A DNA stretch of 64,000 nucleotides from Pseudidiomarina atlantica (GTDB lineage: Bacteria > Pseudomonadota > Gammaproteobacteria > Enterobacterales > Alteromonadaceae): contig NZ_JPIN01000009.1 of NCBI RefSeq assembly GCF_000753735.1, positions 54,426 through 118,425 on the forward strand, written 5' to 3'. Position numbers and translations under genes: made by a program. The notes below the pieces were generated by a model, which was not told the DNA's origin, searched no databases, and saw only the letters and a program-made list of their open reading frames with translations. Below, in pieces: positions 28,653 to 37,916 of the stretch (positions are counted from its first letter, which is position 1; each line of letters opens with the position of its first letter).

Positions 28653-29203
28653 GCCGGATAATTCCCAAAATCACCTGACGCAGTGCAATAACGCAAGCGT
28701 CCCAAAGGACTCACAACCACTCGTACTTCACCCTCGACTGTGGCGCCGTCCATCAGTTGGTAGCTCACCGTACCGTTGTTGCCCTTTGCGAGACCCCGCA
28801 TACCATCAAATCGTGTATGTTCACCGCTTAAAAACGCTGCATCAACGCTTACGCCGGGGTAATCCGCACTATTAATTTGCCGCAACACACCATTAATACT
28901 GCAATCTTCAGTCAAACAATCGCAATCGTCATCGACCGCTACCGCAGCGCACCAGTCGCTGCCACTTTCATCCCAGACCACAAAGCGCGGTTCCGAGGTT
29001 CGTAATGCATCTGAGCGAGCGTACTGTAACAAAGCATAGGTATCTTGCGCCGCGCCTTGCAGCCGCATCGACTTTGCCATATCAAGCATAAGTGGCACAC
29101 CGGCTCCGAGCACGATACTGAGGATCACTAAAGTGACCAGCAGCTCAAGCAGGGTAAACCCACGCTGCAGACCTTTGCCAAATCTCACAAATGTTATGCG
29201 CAT
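28646..29203 (-). CDS. fimT: FimT/GspH-family pseudopilin
   Basis: The 185 aa product has leader MRITFVRFGKGLQRG, then FTLLELLVTLVILSIVLGAG with Glu at +5, and the GspH/FimT helix YALLQYARSDALRTSEPRF. It is the first gene of a minor-pilin operon. In P. aeruginosa FimT and FimU occupy the same position and prime pilus assembly; FimT-like proteins in other species bind DNA for uptake, which cannot be judged here. Confidence 0.85.
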   Translation of the reverse strand: MRITFVRFGKGLQRGFTLLELLVTLVILSIVLGAGVPLMLDMAKSMRLQGAAQDTYALLQYARSDALRTSEPRFVVWDESGSDWCAAVAVDDDCDCLTEDCSINGVLRQINSADYPGVSVDAAFLSGEHTRFDGMRGLAKGNNGTVSYQLMDGATVEGEVRVVVSPLGRLRYCTASGDFGNYPAC

Positions 29204-29296
29204 TGCGTTCTCAGTAAAAATAGCGTATCTATTTTAGTTGTTATGTATGCGTTATAGTGTAGTGCAAAAAATCATCTTTGACGACTAGGACAAGAA

Positions 29297-29683
29297 ATGC
29301 AAGCAAAAATAAAGCAATCAGGTATGACGCTGATCGAGCTGATGATCGTAATTGTGATTATTGGCATCATTGCTGCGGCCGCCTATCCGAATTACGTAGA
29401 TTATGTTCGTGAGTCTCGGCGGGCAGATGCCATGGGCCAATTGCTGACACTGCAAATGGCCCAAGAAGAGTATCGGTTGAAGAATACGACTTACGCTGCC
29501 TATGCTGATTTAGGCGTAACCGCGAGTAGCGAGTTTTATACCTTTAGCGTGAGTAACGTCGGCGCCGAAACTTATACCATTACCGCAACCGCAACCGGTG
29601 GCCAAGCCAATGACACCGGCTGTACCACGCTCTCGATTAATCAAAACGACCAGAAAACGCCTGCAGCGTGCTGGCAGCGCTAG
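29297..29683 (+). CDS. pilE: Type IV minor pilin PilE-like
   Basis: The 128 aa product has leader MQAKIKQSG, then MTLIELMIVIVIIGIIAAAA with Glu at +5, then YPNYVDYVRESRRADAMGQL and YRLKNTTYAAYADLG, a PilE pattern. Two C-terminal Cys (DTGCTTLS and AACWQR) can close the D-region loop. It is divergent from fimT across 93 bp, whereas in Pseudomonas pilE is the last gene of the same operon. A weak GGACAAG site precedes the ATG. It is convergent with ispH 16 bp away. Confidence 0.85.
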   Translation: MQAKIKQSGMTLIELMIVIVIIGIIAAAAYPNYVDYVRESRRADAMGQLLTLQMAQEEYRLKNTTYAAYADLGVTASSEFYTFSVSNVGAETYTITATATGGQANDTGCTTLSINQNDQKTPAACWQR

Positions 29684-29699
29684 GCTACCAGCTTGCCAA

Positions 29700-30644
29700 T
29701 TAAGATACTTCGACTACGCGTAACTCGGGTGGGATAGAAAAGGTTACGTTCTCTTCACGCCCTGAACGCTCAGTTACCGCTTCACCGCCCCACGCTTGCA
29801 ATTGCTTGATGACATCTTTGACCAGCACCTCTGGTGCCGATGCGCCAGCAGTCACGCCAACACTTGCCACACCCTCAAGCCATTGCTGTCGAATACAACT
29901 TGCGTCATCGATCAGATGCGCAGGCGTTCCCATTTTTTCTGCAAGCTCACGCAAACGATTGGAGTTCGAACTGTTACGAGCGCCTACAACTAGCAATAGA
30001 TCGACTTCTGCCGCCAACTCACGCACTGCGTCTTGGCGATTCTGCGTGGCATAACAAATATCGTCTTTGCGTGGACCTTGAATGTCAGGAAACTTCGCGC
30101 GCAACGCATCGATGACATCGGCAGTGTCATCAACTGACAGCGTAGTTTGGCTCATGTAATGCAATTGGGAGGGATCTTTGACTTCGAGCTCAGCGACATC
30201 CGCCACCGACTCGACCAAGTAGATACCGCCCTCTGTGTTTGCATATTGCCCCATAGTGCCTTCAACTTCGGGGTGTCCCGCATGACCGATCAGAATGCAC
30301 TCTTGCCCTTTACGACTGGCACGGGTGACCTCCATATGCACTTTAGTCACCAACGGACAAGTGGCATCAAACACTTTCAAGCCACGGTCTTTAGCTTCTT
30401 GGCGTACCGCTTGCGACACGCCGTGCGCAGAAAAAATCACGATACTATTGTCTGGCACTTCTTCGAGCTCATCAACGAACATGGCCCCGGCCTGGCGCAA
30501 GGAATCGACCACATATTTGTTATGCACGACTTCATGGCGCACATAAATCGGTGGTTCAAAAATATCTAACGCACGTTCCACTATGGTAATGGCGCGGTCA
30601 ACGCCGGCGCAAAAACCTCGTGGATTAGCCAACACAATTTTCAT
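29700..30644 (-). CDS. ispH: 4-hydroxy-3-methylbut-2-enyl diphosphate reductase IspH
   Basis: IspH is the last enzyme of the MEP isoprenoid pathway, an iron-sulfur reductase giving IPP and DMAPP. The 314 aa product has the three cluster cysteines at Cys12 ([13 protein letters not shown]), Cys96 ([12 protein letters not shown]) and Cys197 ([11 protein letters not shown]), the same positions as in E. coli IspH. It is the last gene of a ribF-ileS-lspA-fkpB-ispH order, separated from fkpB by a heptamer element. Confidence 0.97.
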   Translation of the reverse strand: MKIVLANPRGFCAGVDRAITIVERALDIFEPPIYVRHEVVHNKYVVDSLRQAGAMFVDELEEVPDNSIVIFSAHGVSQAVRQEAKDRGLKVFDATCPLVTKVHMEVTRASRKGQECILIGHAGHPEVEGTMGQYANTEGGIYLVESVADVAELEVKDPSQLHYMSQTTLSVDDTADVIDALRAKFPDIQGPRKDDICYATQNRQDAVRELAAEVDLLLVVGARNSSNSNRLRELAEKMGTPAHLIDDASCIRQQWLEGVASVGVTAGASAPEVLVKDVIKQLQAWGGEAVTERSGREENVTFSIPPELRVVEVS

Positions 30645-30663
30645 ACCAACTCCAATAAAACCC

Positions 30664-30752
30664 CGTTACTCGCTATTCGCTATTCGTTATTCGTTATTCG
30701 TAAAAAAACCACAACCGAGCAGCCCTAACGAATAACCATTAACGACTAACGC
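30664..30752. repeat. Heptamer inverted-array element 5 (compact) between fkpB and ispH
   Basis: The left arm (30664-30701) has TTACTCG, CTATTCG twice and TTATTCG units. A core of about 23 bp contains AAAAAAACC. The right arm (30723-30752) reads CCCTAACGAATAACC then ATTAACGACTAACG. It sits 10 bp below the fkpB stop and 20 bp above the ispH ATG. Confidence 0.88.
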
Positions 30753-30762
30753 TTTTCGTCAT

Positions 30763-31203
30763 TTAAGGGGTTACCTCGATGATTTCGACGGCGAAGCGAA
30801 CCCGCTGCCCAGCTAACGGATGATTAAAATCAATCGTCACAAACTGTTCATTGATCGAACGCACAATGCCCGGTAATTCCGTGCCATCTGGCTGTGGGAA
30901 CGTAAAAATTTGACCTTCCTCGGGGCGCCCCTCAGTGAACTTGGTCGTCTCTACTTGATAATAGTTGTCTTTGTTCGGCATGCCAAAAGCATCTTCGGGT
31001 GCCAACTCAAACTCCCGATTGTCACCAGCTTTGAGACCAATGAGACAAGCTTCAAAATTTTCCGTTAAAGAACCGTCACCGACGCGAAACTTTGCCGGTT
31101 TGCCTGACATTTTAGTGCTGTCGGCGACCGAGTCATCGGTCAGCTTAATAGTAAAATGCAGAATCACTTCCCGACCATGCTCGATAGGAAGACGACTGAT
31201 CAT
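30763..31203 (-). CDS. fkpB: FKBP-type peptidyl-prolyl isomerase FkpB (SlpA)
   Basis: This is a SlyD-like prolyl isomerase and chaperone of the cytoplasm. The 146 aa product has the FKBP halves VILHFTIKLTDDSVADSTK and IDFNHPLAGQRVRFAVEII, with an inserted flap between them. Gene order lspA-fkpB-ispH matches E. coli. Start overlaps the lspA stop (ATGA). Confidence 0.94.
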   Translation of the reverse strand: MISRLPIEHGREVILHFTIKLTDDSVADSTKMSGKPAKFRVGDGSLTENFEACLIGLKAGDNREFELAPEDAFGMPNKDNYYQVETTKFTEGRPEEGQIFTFPQPDGTELPGIVRSINEQFVTIDFNHPLAGQRVRFAVEIIEVTP

Positions 31204-31712
31204 GCGCGTTGCTCCTGACGTTGTTCAAAGAATGCTTCGAGTAACATAAGTACTGCGCCAACGGTAATTGCCATGTCGGCAACGTTAAACGCCGGCCAGT
31301 GCCAGTTGTTTACGTAAACGTCGATAAAATCGATGACATAACCGTGCCATAAACGGTCAATGACATTACCAACGGCACCCGCCAAGATCAGTGAAAAGGC
31401 CAGATTCTGGCGCCATAACCCCACTGGATTACGGCGCAACCACACCAGCAATATAATCGACACCGCGAAAGCCAGCAGAGTAAATAACCATCGTTGCCAA
31501 CCACCTTGGTCACTTAAAAAACTGAACGCCGCCCCAAAATTCTGCACGTAGGTGAAATTCAAGTACGGCATAATGGCGATACTTTCGTAAAGCTCAAAAG
31601 CACCAACGACCCATTGTTTGGTGACTTGATCGATAATGATCAGGACCAGCGACAACCACAGAAACTGCAGTCCGCTGGTACGTTTTTGGCTTGCGGCTGT
31701 TGCGTTAGGCAA
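31200..31712 (-). CDS. lspA: Lipoprotein signal peptidase LspA (probable TTG start)
   Basis: LspA cleaves the signal peptide of diacylated prolipoproteins in the inner membrane, as needed for Pal, MlaA and the lipoprotein at 62254. The 170 aa product has four transmembrane segments and the catalytic aspartates in [16 protein letters not shown] and [11 protein letters not shown]. The preferred start is TTG at 31710-31712, eight bases after GAGGA and overlapping the ileS end; TTG and GTG codons further upstream in ileS are in frame but have weaker ribosome sites. Confidence 0.94.
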   Translation of the reverse strand: MPNATAASQKRTSGLQFLWLSLVLIIIDQVTKQWVVGAFELYESIAIMPYLNFTYVQNFGAAFSFLSDQGGWQRWLFTLLAFAVSIILLVWLRRNPVGLWRQNLAFSLILAGAVGNVIDRLWHGYVIDFIDVYVNNWHWPAFNVADMAITVGAVLMLLEAFFEQRQEQRA

Positions 31713-34557
31713 AATGACGTTCCTCACCTGCACCTTCAACGTTGGTTACACAACGCTGACATAAAGTTGGATGTTCGGCAATGGTACCGACCTCAGGGCG
31801 ATGATGCCAACAGCGTTCACACTTACTGAAGCTGGTTTTCGCAACTTTTACCCACAAGCCACTAATTTCAGTCGCTTGGGCATCAGCAGGTGGTTTTTCC
31901 ACGCTGTTCACGTCGACCGCTGAGGTCAACAACACAAAGCGTAGTTCCTCGCCTAACGAAGCGAGCTGCTGTGCCAAATCTGCTTGTGCATACAGTGTCA
32001 CAGTTGCTTGTAATGAACCGCCGATCAAATCGTCGCGACGGGCTTGCTCAAGTGCGCGATTCACTTCGTCACGAACTTCCAGTAAACGCTGCCAGAACGC
32101 GTTGTCTTCGTCACTCACTGCGATACCATCAGCGCCGCGATACCAAGCTTCAGTAAATACATAGTCACTGCGTGCAGCGCCGTTGGTGTCTTGGGCTGGC
32201 AATGCAGTCCACACCTCTTGTGCAGTAAAGCTACAAATCGGTGCTAACCAACGCACCAACATTTCAGCAATGTGATACAGCGCAGTTTGGCACGAACGCT
32301 GTGCGACACTGTCTCGTTTCGCAGTGTACTGACGGTCTTTAATCACATCCAGATAGAAGCTACCCAGTTCGATTGAACAGAAGTGCATCAAGCGCTGCAC
32401 CACGTTGTGGAACTGATAGTTGTCGTAGGCGTCGAGCAATTCGTCTTGCAGCGCCACCGCACGCGCCACAATCCAGCGGTCCATCGCCACCATTTGCTCC
32501 GCCGGTACGGCGTGCTGCGCTGGATCAAAGGCGTTGATGTTGGCTAACAAAAACCGCGCCGTGTTACGCAAGCGACGATAGCTGTCCGCCGCACGCTTCA
32601 AAATCTCGTCAGAAACCGTCATCTCTGCCGAATAATCGGTCGCCGCCACCCACAAACGCAGAATGTCACCACCGAGTTTGTTCATCACTTCTTGCGGCGC
32701 CACGACATTGCCGATCGATTTCGACATCTTGCGGCCCTGGCCATCAACAGTGAAGCCATGGGTAAGCACTTGCTTGTAAGGAGCTTGCTGATACATCGCA
32801 ACACCCGTTAACAATGACGATTGGAACCAACCGCGATGTTGGTCTGAACCCTCAAGGTACAAGTCGGCAGGCCATTGTAGGCCTGGTGTTTTATTCAACA
32901 CAGCTTCGTGGGTCACCCCAGAATCAAACCAAACATCAAGTGTATCCGTCACTTTGCGGTAATTTTTGGCTTCATCACCGAGCAGCTCTTCAGCATCGAG
33001 ATCAAACCATGCTTGAATACCATCCTGCTCAACTCGTTGCGCGACCTGCTCCAATAGCTCCAAGGTGCGTGGATGCAGTTCGTCGGTATCACGATTAACA
33101 AACACTGCAATCGGGTTACCCCAGGTACGTTGCCGTGAAATACACCAATCTGGACGGCCATCAACCATACTTTCAATACGGCTTTGCCCCCACTCAGGCA
33201 CCCAGCGTACTTGCTTGATTTGCTCGAGTGCATTGGCACGCAAGCCTTGCTTGTCCATGCTGATGAACCATTGCGGGGTCGCGCGGAAAATAATTGGCGT
33301 TTTATGACGCCAGCAGTGCGGATACGAATGCTGATAGGCTTCGTGATGCACCAAGCGTCCAGCTTCTTTTAGCGCCTCAACAATATTGTCATTGGCTTTC
33401 ATCACGTGTTGGCCAGCAAACATCGGGGTGTCTTCTTTGTAGACCCCGTTGTCGCCCACTGGGTTATAAACCTCGATGCCGTAACGCTGCCCGACTAAAA
33501 AGTCATCGACACCATGGCCTGGCGCGGTATGTACGCAACCAGTACCCGACTCAGTGGTGACGTGCTCGCCCAAAATAAGTGGTACATCGATGTCACTAAA
33601 CAGCGGATGACGCACTCGCATATTTTCCAACGCTGCACCTTTAGCGAAACCTAACTTGTGATAGTCATCGATGCCCCAACGCTCCATCGATGCCTTGACC
33701 AGCTCGTCGGCAATGATCAAACGCTGCGCCGGTTTACCGTCTTTTGCCTCGACTTGCACCAAAGCGTATTCCAACGCCGGATGCAGCGAGATCGCGCGGT
33801 TCGCCGGGATGGTCCACGGTGTCGTGGTCCAGATCACTACGCCGACTTCACCGCTGCCAGGATGCCCTTCAGGATGATCAAACGCCGCTACCACAGCAGC
33901 TTCGTCAACCGGCACAAAGCTCACATCAATCGCTGGTGAACGCTTGTCTTGGTATTCTACTTCCGCTTCAGCGAGCGCCGAGCCACAGTCCGTACACCAA
34001 TGCACGGGCTTAAAGCCCTGTTGCATATGACCATTAGCAATGATTTTACCCAGCGCACGAATACTGTCTGCTTCCTGTTTAGGGTTCATGGTCAAATAGG
34101 GATTGTCCCAGTCACCAAACACGCCCAAGCGTTTAAAATCTTCGCGCTGCTGCTCAACTTGCGTGAGTGCATAGTCACGACAATGCTGACGAAACTCGGC
34201 AACCGAGAGCTTCTTGCCTGGCTTGCCATATTTCTTTTCAACTTGCAGCTCGATTGGCAAACCGTGACAGTCCCAACCCGGCACATAAGGCGCATCAAAA
34301 TCGCTCAGCGTTTTCGCTTTAACGATAATGTCCTTAAGAATTTTATTCACCGCATGGCCAATGTGAATCTGACCATTCGCATACGGAGGGCCATCGTGCA
34401 AAATAAAAACCGGCTTGCCCGCTTTTGCCACGCGAATCTTGCCGTAGACGTCGTCGGCATACCACTGTTCAAGCATTTGCGGCTCGCGCTGTGCGAGGTT
34501 GCCACGCATCGGAAACTCAGTTTCCGGTAAATTCAGCGTGTGTTTGTAGTCGGTCAT
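31705..34557 (-). CDS. ileS: Isoleucyl-tRNA synthetase
   Basis: This class I synthetase charges tRNA-Ile. The 950 aa product has the HIGH motif in [16 protein letters not shown], an editing domain (about 200-400), the KMSKS motif in [10 protein letters not shown] and a C-terminal zinc finger (CERCWHH and LCQRC). It is the standard bacterial form, close to E. coli IleRS in length. It lies between ribF and lspA, with a compact heptamer element upstream. Confidence 0.97.
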   Translation of the reverse strand: MTDYKHTLNLPETEFPMRGNLAQREPQMLEQWYADDVYGKIRVAKAGKPVFILHDGPPYANGQIHIGHAVNKILKDIIVKAKTLSDFDAPYVPGWDCHGLPIELQVEKKYGKPGKKLSVAEFRQHCRDYALTQVEQQREDFKRLGVFGDWDNPYLTMNPKQEADSIRALGKIIANGHMQQGFKPVHWCTDCGSALAEAEVEYQDKRSPAIDVSFVPVDEAAVVAAFDHPEGHPGSGEVGVVIWTTTPWTIPANRAISLHPALEYALVQVEAKDGKPAQRLIIADELVKASMERWGIDDYHKLGFAKGAALENMRVRHPLFSDIDVPLILGEHVTTESGTGCVHTAPGHGVDDFLVGQRYGIEVYNPVGDNGVYKEDTPMFAGQHVMKANDNIVEALKEAGRLVHHEAYQHSYPHCWRHKTPIIFRATPQWFISMDKQGLRANALEQIKQVRWVPEWGQSRIESMVDGRPDWCISRQRTWGNPIAVFVNRDTDELHPRTLELLEQVAQRVEQDGIQAWFDLDAEELLGDEAKNYRKVTDTLDVWFDSGVTHEAVLNKTPGLQWPADLYLEGSDQHRGWFQSSLLTGVAMYQQAPYKQVLTHGFTVDGQGRKMSKSIGNVVAPQEVMNKLGGDILRLWVAATDYSAEMTVSDEILKRAADSYRRLRNTARFLLANINAFDPAQHAVPAEQMVAMDRWIVARAVALQDELLDAYDNYQFHNVVQRLMHFCSIELGSFYLDVIKDRQYTAKRDSVAQRSCQTALYHIAEMLVRWLAPICSFTAQEVWTALPAQDTNGAARSDYVFTEAWYRGADGIAVSDEDNAFWQRLLEVRDEVNRALEQARRDDLIGGSLQATVTLYAQADLAQQLASLGEELRFVLLTSAVDVNSVEKPPADAQATEISGLWVKVAKTSFSKCERCWHHRPEVGTIAEHPTLCQRCVTNVEGAGEERHFA

Positions 34558-34624
34558 TATCTGGGTTCCTTTTTCGAGCTCATTGGAAACTCGGTTACTT
34601 ATCTCTATTCAAACTATCTAAAAG

Positions 34625-34701
34625 CGTGATTCGTTATTGGTTATTCGTTAGGGGGAGGCGATAACGACCGCCCTTAACGATTAACGATTAACGACTAACG
34701 T
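34625..34701. repeat. Heptamer inverted-array element 6 (compact) at the ribF 3' end
   Basis: The left arm (34625-34650) has TGATTCG, TTATTGG and TTATTCG. A core of about 24 bp (GGGGGAGGCG...CCGCCC) is itself partly self-complementary. The right arm (34674-34701) reads TTAACGATTAACGATTAACG then ACTAACG. The ribF stop TAA is inside the right arm, so its last residues (LVVNR) are repeat-encoded. Confidence 0.88.
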
Positions 34702-35610
34702 CTTTGCTTTCTGCGCGTCCGCGACGATTTGCTGCTTAAGAGCTGCGAAATCTGCGAATTTTTGTTCCGCACGAATAAAATGCGTCGGCAGAACTTTCAG
34801 CTGCTGACCGTAAAGATCACCAGTGAAATCGAACAAGTGCACCTCAAGTTGCACCCGCTCACCATTTAACGTCGGTCTGCGCCCAATATTAGCAACACCC
34901 GCGTGCATTTTGCCATCATTGCTTTGCACCTGCACCGCAAAAACACCCTGCAGCGGCGACCGCAGCCGTTTTAACTGGATATTAGCCGTCGGAAAACCAA
35001 TGGTGCGACCTTTCTTCTCACCGTGCACCACCCGTCCTTCAAAGCCAAACGGACGCCCAAGCATTGCCGCAGCTTGCGCAAAATCTCCCGCATCTAATGC
35101 CTCGCGAATCGCCGTACTGCTCACGCGTTGCTGCTGTTGTCGATAACTATGGGTATCAACCACTTCGAAGCCCAGCTCAGCTCCCGCACGCTGCAACATG
35201 GCAAAATCTCCTTCGCGACCATGACCGAAACGGAAGTCATCGCCGACCACCAAAAACTGCACGCCCAGCTGCTTCACCAATACTTCGTCGATGAATTTTC
35301 GTGCCGGCAAGTTAGCAAATTTACGATTGAATTCAATCACGATGTGACGGTCGACGCCCTGCGCACGCAAGGCTAAATGTTTCTCACGAAAATTAGTCAG
35401 TCGCGCCGGCGCGCTGTTCGGCTGAAACAGCTCTTGCGGTTGCGGCTCAAAAGTCATCACCGTTGCTGGCACACCGCGCGCCAAAGCTTGCGCTTTTACT
35501 TGTGCGAGTACCGCCTGATGCCCCAAATGGACACCATCAAAATTACCGATGGTCAGCACACAACCACGGTGCTGCGCGCGAATATTATGAATACCACGAA
35601 TGAGTTGCAT
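34681..35610 (-). CDS. ribF: Bifunctional riboflavin kinase / FAD synthetase RibF
   Basis: RibF converts riboflavin to FMN and FAD. From the ATG at 35608-35610 the product is 309 aa. The N-terminal adenylyltransferase domain includes LTIGNFDGVHLGHQAVL, VVGDDFRFGHGREGD and VSSTAIREAL. The C-terminal kinase domain includes GRTIGFPTANIQL and the barrel to the end. A longer frame from 35694 adds residues unlike the family. The C-terminal LVVNR and the stop codon come from a heptamer-repeat arm. Confidence 0.96.
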   Translation of the reverse strand: MQLIRGIHNIRAQHRGCVLTIGNFDGVHLGHQAVLAQVKAQALARGVPATVMTFEPQPQELFQPNSAPARLTNFREKHLALRAQGVDRHIVIEFNRKFANLPARKFIDEVLVKQLGVQFLVVGDDFRFGHGREGDFAMLQRAGAELGFEVVDTHSYRQQQQRVSSTAIREALDAGDFAQAAAMLGRPFGFEGRVVHGEKKGRTIGFPTANIQLKRLRSPLQGVFAVQVQSNDGKMHAGVANIGRRPTLNGERVQLEVHLFDFTGDLYGQQLKVLPTHFIRAEQKFADFAALKQQIVADAQKAKTLVVNR

Positions 35611-35695
35611 CAGAGCTTTGCGAGCCTGTTGAGTCAGTTGCTTAACAAAGCGGCGATTATAACAGGCTGGGCAAAGGCTCACCAGCCGCAGCACC

Positions 35696-35773
35696 CGTTA
35701 TTCGTTATTCGTTATTCGTTAGGGTGAGGTTGTCGCGCGCTCCATTAACGAGTAAAGAATAACGAGTAACGAA
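35696..35773. repeat. Heptamer inverted-array element 7 (compact) between murJ and ribF
   Basis: The left arm (35696-35721) has three TTATTCG units ending GTTAGGG. The core is about 24 bp and includes TCGCGCGC. The right arm (35745-35773) reads TTAACGAGTAAAGAATAACG then AGTAACGAAG. It directly abuts the murJ stop codon at 35775-35777. Confidence 0.88.
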
Positions 35774-35774
35774 G

Positions 35775-37316
35775 TTAGCGGAGTTTTACGCGGAGTAGGA
35801 GCAGCACCGCCAAATAACTCAACGCGCCGGCGCCAATCAACAAACTCAAACGCCAGACCCGCACCATAAAGTCTGCTGCGAGCCACCAGTCACGCGATGG
35901 CGCAAAATACATAATCAACGCAATCATCGCCAGCACCGCAGCCGTCACTTTAGTGAGATAGGTAAGTGTGCCTGGATACCGTTTGAGTACACCATCACGC
36001 CACAAGTTGTAACCTAGCAAGCCAGCATTGAGTGCTGCCGACATCGAGGTCGCAATAGCCAAACCGACATAGCCAAACGGAATCGCAAAAATGACGTTAA
36101 ATAGCATGTTGCTAACCATCGCAATGATGCCGTATTTAACCGGACGCTTGGTGTCCTGTCGCGAATAGAAGCCGGTCGCTAGCACTTTGACAAGCATAAA
36201 GCTCAGTAAACCCGAGCCATAGGCATACAGGCTGTAAGAGGCAAAACGCGCATCCTCTGGGGTAAACTCACCGCGCATGAACAACACCATCAACATCGGC
36301 TCTGCCAACACTATCAAACCCGCCATCGCTGGCAAGCCCAACAGCACCACCTTACGAATGCCCCAATCCAGCGTCCGACTAAACTCTTCCGCGGATTTAT
36401 CCACATGGCGCGACGACAGCGCCGGCAAAATTACCGTGGCAATGGCAATACCAAATAACCCCAGTGGAAATTCAAGTAAGCGATCGGAGTAATACAACCA
36501 ACTAATCGACCCACTCATCAGAAACGACGCAATAAAGGTATCGAGCAGCAAATTGATCTGACTGACCGACACCCCGAACAACGCCGGAATCATTAAGGTG
36601 CGGATTTTTGTTACGCCAGGATCACGCCACCCCCACCGTGGCCGCACCAACAGCCCAGCGCGTTTCAGAAAGGGAATCTGGAACAAGAACTGCACCAAGC
36701 CACCGGCAAAGACGCCCCATGCTAGCGCATACTCAGGCTGCTCAAGTTGCGGCCCCAACCACAACGCAAAGCCAATAATCGCGACATTCAAAAACACTGG
36801 CGTAAACGCAGCTACCGCGAATTTACCCAACGTGTTGAGAATCGCGCCAGCTAATGCAGTAAAGGTAATAAACCATAAATAGGGAAAAGTAATACGCAGC
36901 AAATCCGATGCCAGCACAAACTTAGCGCCTTGCGGACCGTCGTTGTACCAGTCGACGAACCAACCCATACCAAACAGCGCTGCCACTACCGGCGAACCGA
37001 TCACGCCAATCAAGGTGACAATGGTCACCAAAGTACCAAGTGTGCCCGACACCCGCGCCACCAGCAGTCTCGTATCTTCCAGCGGCTTACCCTGCTTGTA
37101 CTCAGTGAGCACTGGCACAAACGCCTGCGCAAACGCGCCCTCTGCGAAGAGACGACGCAAAAAGTTTGGAATTTTATTAGCAAAAAAGAAAACGTCGGCG
37201 GCCGCGCCAGCCCCCATCAGGTTGGCGATCACGACGTCGCGCACGAGCCCGAGTACACGCGAGATCAGCGTCATGGCGCTGACAATGATTCCAGATTTAG
37301 CAAGTGATTTAGACAA
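35775..37316 (-). CDS. murJ: Lipid II flippase MurJ (TTG start)
   Basis: MurJ flips lipid II across the inner membrane for peptidoglycan synthesis. The 513 aa product has 14 transmembrane segments and the family core SRVLGLVRDVVIANLMGAG, FFFANKIPNFLRRLFAEGAF and AQAFVPVLTEY. The start is TTG at 37314-37316; the next in-frame ATG lies 14 codons further in and would remove part of the first helix. The base just before the TTG region is the edge of a heptamer array, with GGGG as a possible ribosome site. Confidence 0.94.
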   Translation of the reverse strand: MSKSLAKSGIIVSAMTLISRVLGLVRDVVIANLMGAGAAADVFFFANKIPNFLRRLFAEGAFAQAFVPVLTEYKQGKPLEDTRLLVARVSGTLGTLVTIVTLIGVIGSPVVAALFGMGWFVDWYNDGPQGAKFVLASDLLRITFPYLWFITFTALAGAILNTLGKFAVAAFTPVFLNVAIIGFALWLGPQLEQPEYALAWGVFAGGLVQFLFQIPFLKRAGLLVRPRWGWRDPGVTKIRTLMIPALFGVSVSQINLLLDTFIASFLMSGSISWLYYSDRLLEFPLGLFGIAIATVILPALSSRHVDKSAEEFSRTLDWGIRKVVLLGLPAMAGLIVLAEPMLMVLFMRGEFTPEDARFASYSLYAYGSGLLSFMLVKVLATGFYSRQDTKRPVKYGIIAMVSNMLFNVIFAIPFGYVGLAIATSMSAALNAGLLGYNLWRDGVLKRYPGTLTYLTKVTAAVLAMIALIMYFAPSRDWWLAADFMVRVWRLSLLIGAGALSYLAVLLLLRVKLR

Positions 37317-37324
37317 CGAGTACC

Positions 37325-37830
37325 CCGTTATTCGTTATTCGTTATTCGTTATTCGTTATTCGTTATTCGTTATTCGTTATTCGTTAATCGTTATTCGTTA
37401 TTCGATAGTTTAGTGATCTTATCAGAGCATTTATAAGCTTAAGCACACGGGATATTAAATCATTTGCAAAGTCATCGATATAGCCAAGTCTCACAGCGAT
37501 TATGAGCTGTGTCTCAAGTTCTGCTAAGGAACCTTTAGCTATGTGCATAAATCGCAAAAAATCTTTGAGAGAATGACGATTTGAACCTTCAGCAATATTA
37601 CTGGGAATACTGACAGCACTTCGCCGAATCTGACTTGTTAAGCCGTATCTTTCATCACGTGGAAAATCTTTGGTCAACGCGTACACATAGACACACAACT
37701 CAATCCCTACTTCAATAGCAATCAACCGTTCAGCCACTTCAACCTCCATGTTATTGTTCGTGACCATACTAAGATACACCCTCCCCTAACGAATAACGAA
37801 TAACGAATTACGAACAACGAATCGCGAATA
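37325..37830. repeat. Heptamer inverted-array element 8, carrying a four-helix-bundle gene
   Basis: The left arm (37325-37404) is the longest perfect array of the window: eight TTATTCG, one TTAATCG and two more TTATTCG. The right arm (37785-37830) reads CCCTAACGAATAACG then units drifting to CGAATTA, CGAACAA and CGAATCG. The interior of about 380 bp is almost entirely one minus-strand gene of the S23/four-helix-bundle family, whose last codons and stop fall inside the left arm. The whole unit lies between the divergent murJ and rpsT genes. Confidence 0.9.
37384..37767 (-). CDS. Four-helix-bundle protein of the S23 / 23S rRNA intervening-sequence family
   Basis: The translation matches the S23-type family: ELCVYVYALTKDFPRDERYG, LTSQIRRSAVSIPSNIAEGS, then KDFLRFMHIAKGSLAELETQ and LIIAVRLGYID, four helices in about 127 aa. 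Members were first seen in intervening sequences of 23S rRNA genes and are related to the Avd accessory proteins of diversity-generating retroelements; the cellular role of stand-alone copies is not established. The chosen ATG (37765-37767) has GGGAGGG eleven bases upstream; a GTG at 37777-37779 is in frame but overlaps that site. The C-terminal RITNND and TAA are encoded by the heptamer arm. Confidence 0.85.
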   Translation of the reverse strand: MVTNNNMEVEVAERLIAIEVGIELCVYVYALTKDFPRDERYGLTSQIRRSAVSIPSNIAEGSNRHSLKDFLRFMHIAKGSLAELETQLIIAVRLGYIDDFANDLISRVLKLINALIRSLNYRITNND

Positions 37831-37836
37831 TCGCAC

Positions 37837-37865
37837 TTGACTTTAAACTCGAAAACAGGCATATT
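37837..37865 (+). promoter_or_regulatory. Promoter of rpsT
   Basis: TTGACT (37837-37842), a 17 bp spacer and CATATT (37860-37865), about 50 bp upstream of the rpsT start. It begins just outside the right arm of heptamer element 8, so the insertion left this promoter intact. Confidence 0.6.
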
Positions 37866-37916
37866 CCCCGCCCTAATAAACCATTGCACACAGATAACGA
37901 ATTTTAGGAGTTCACC

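Noticed and set aside
35718..35724. TTAGGG at element cores as telomere-like repeats
   Set aside because: The hexamer occurs once per element at the arm-core boundary and is never tandem, so the resemblance is accidental.
37325..37404. CRISPR array
   Set aside because: The repeat unit is 7 bp and strictly tandem with no spacers, the arms are inverted copies of each other, and there are no cas genes.
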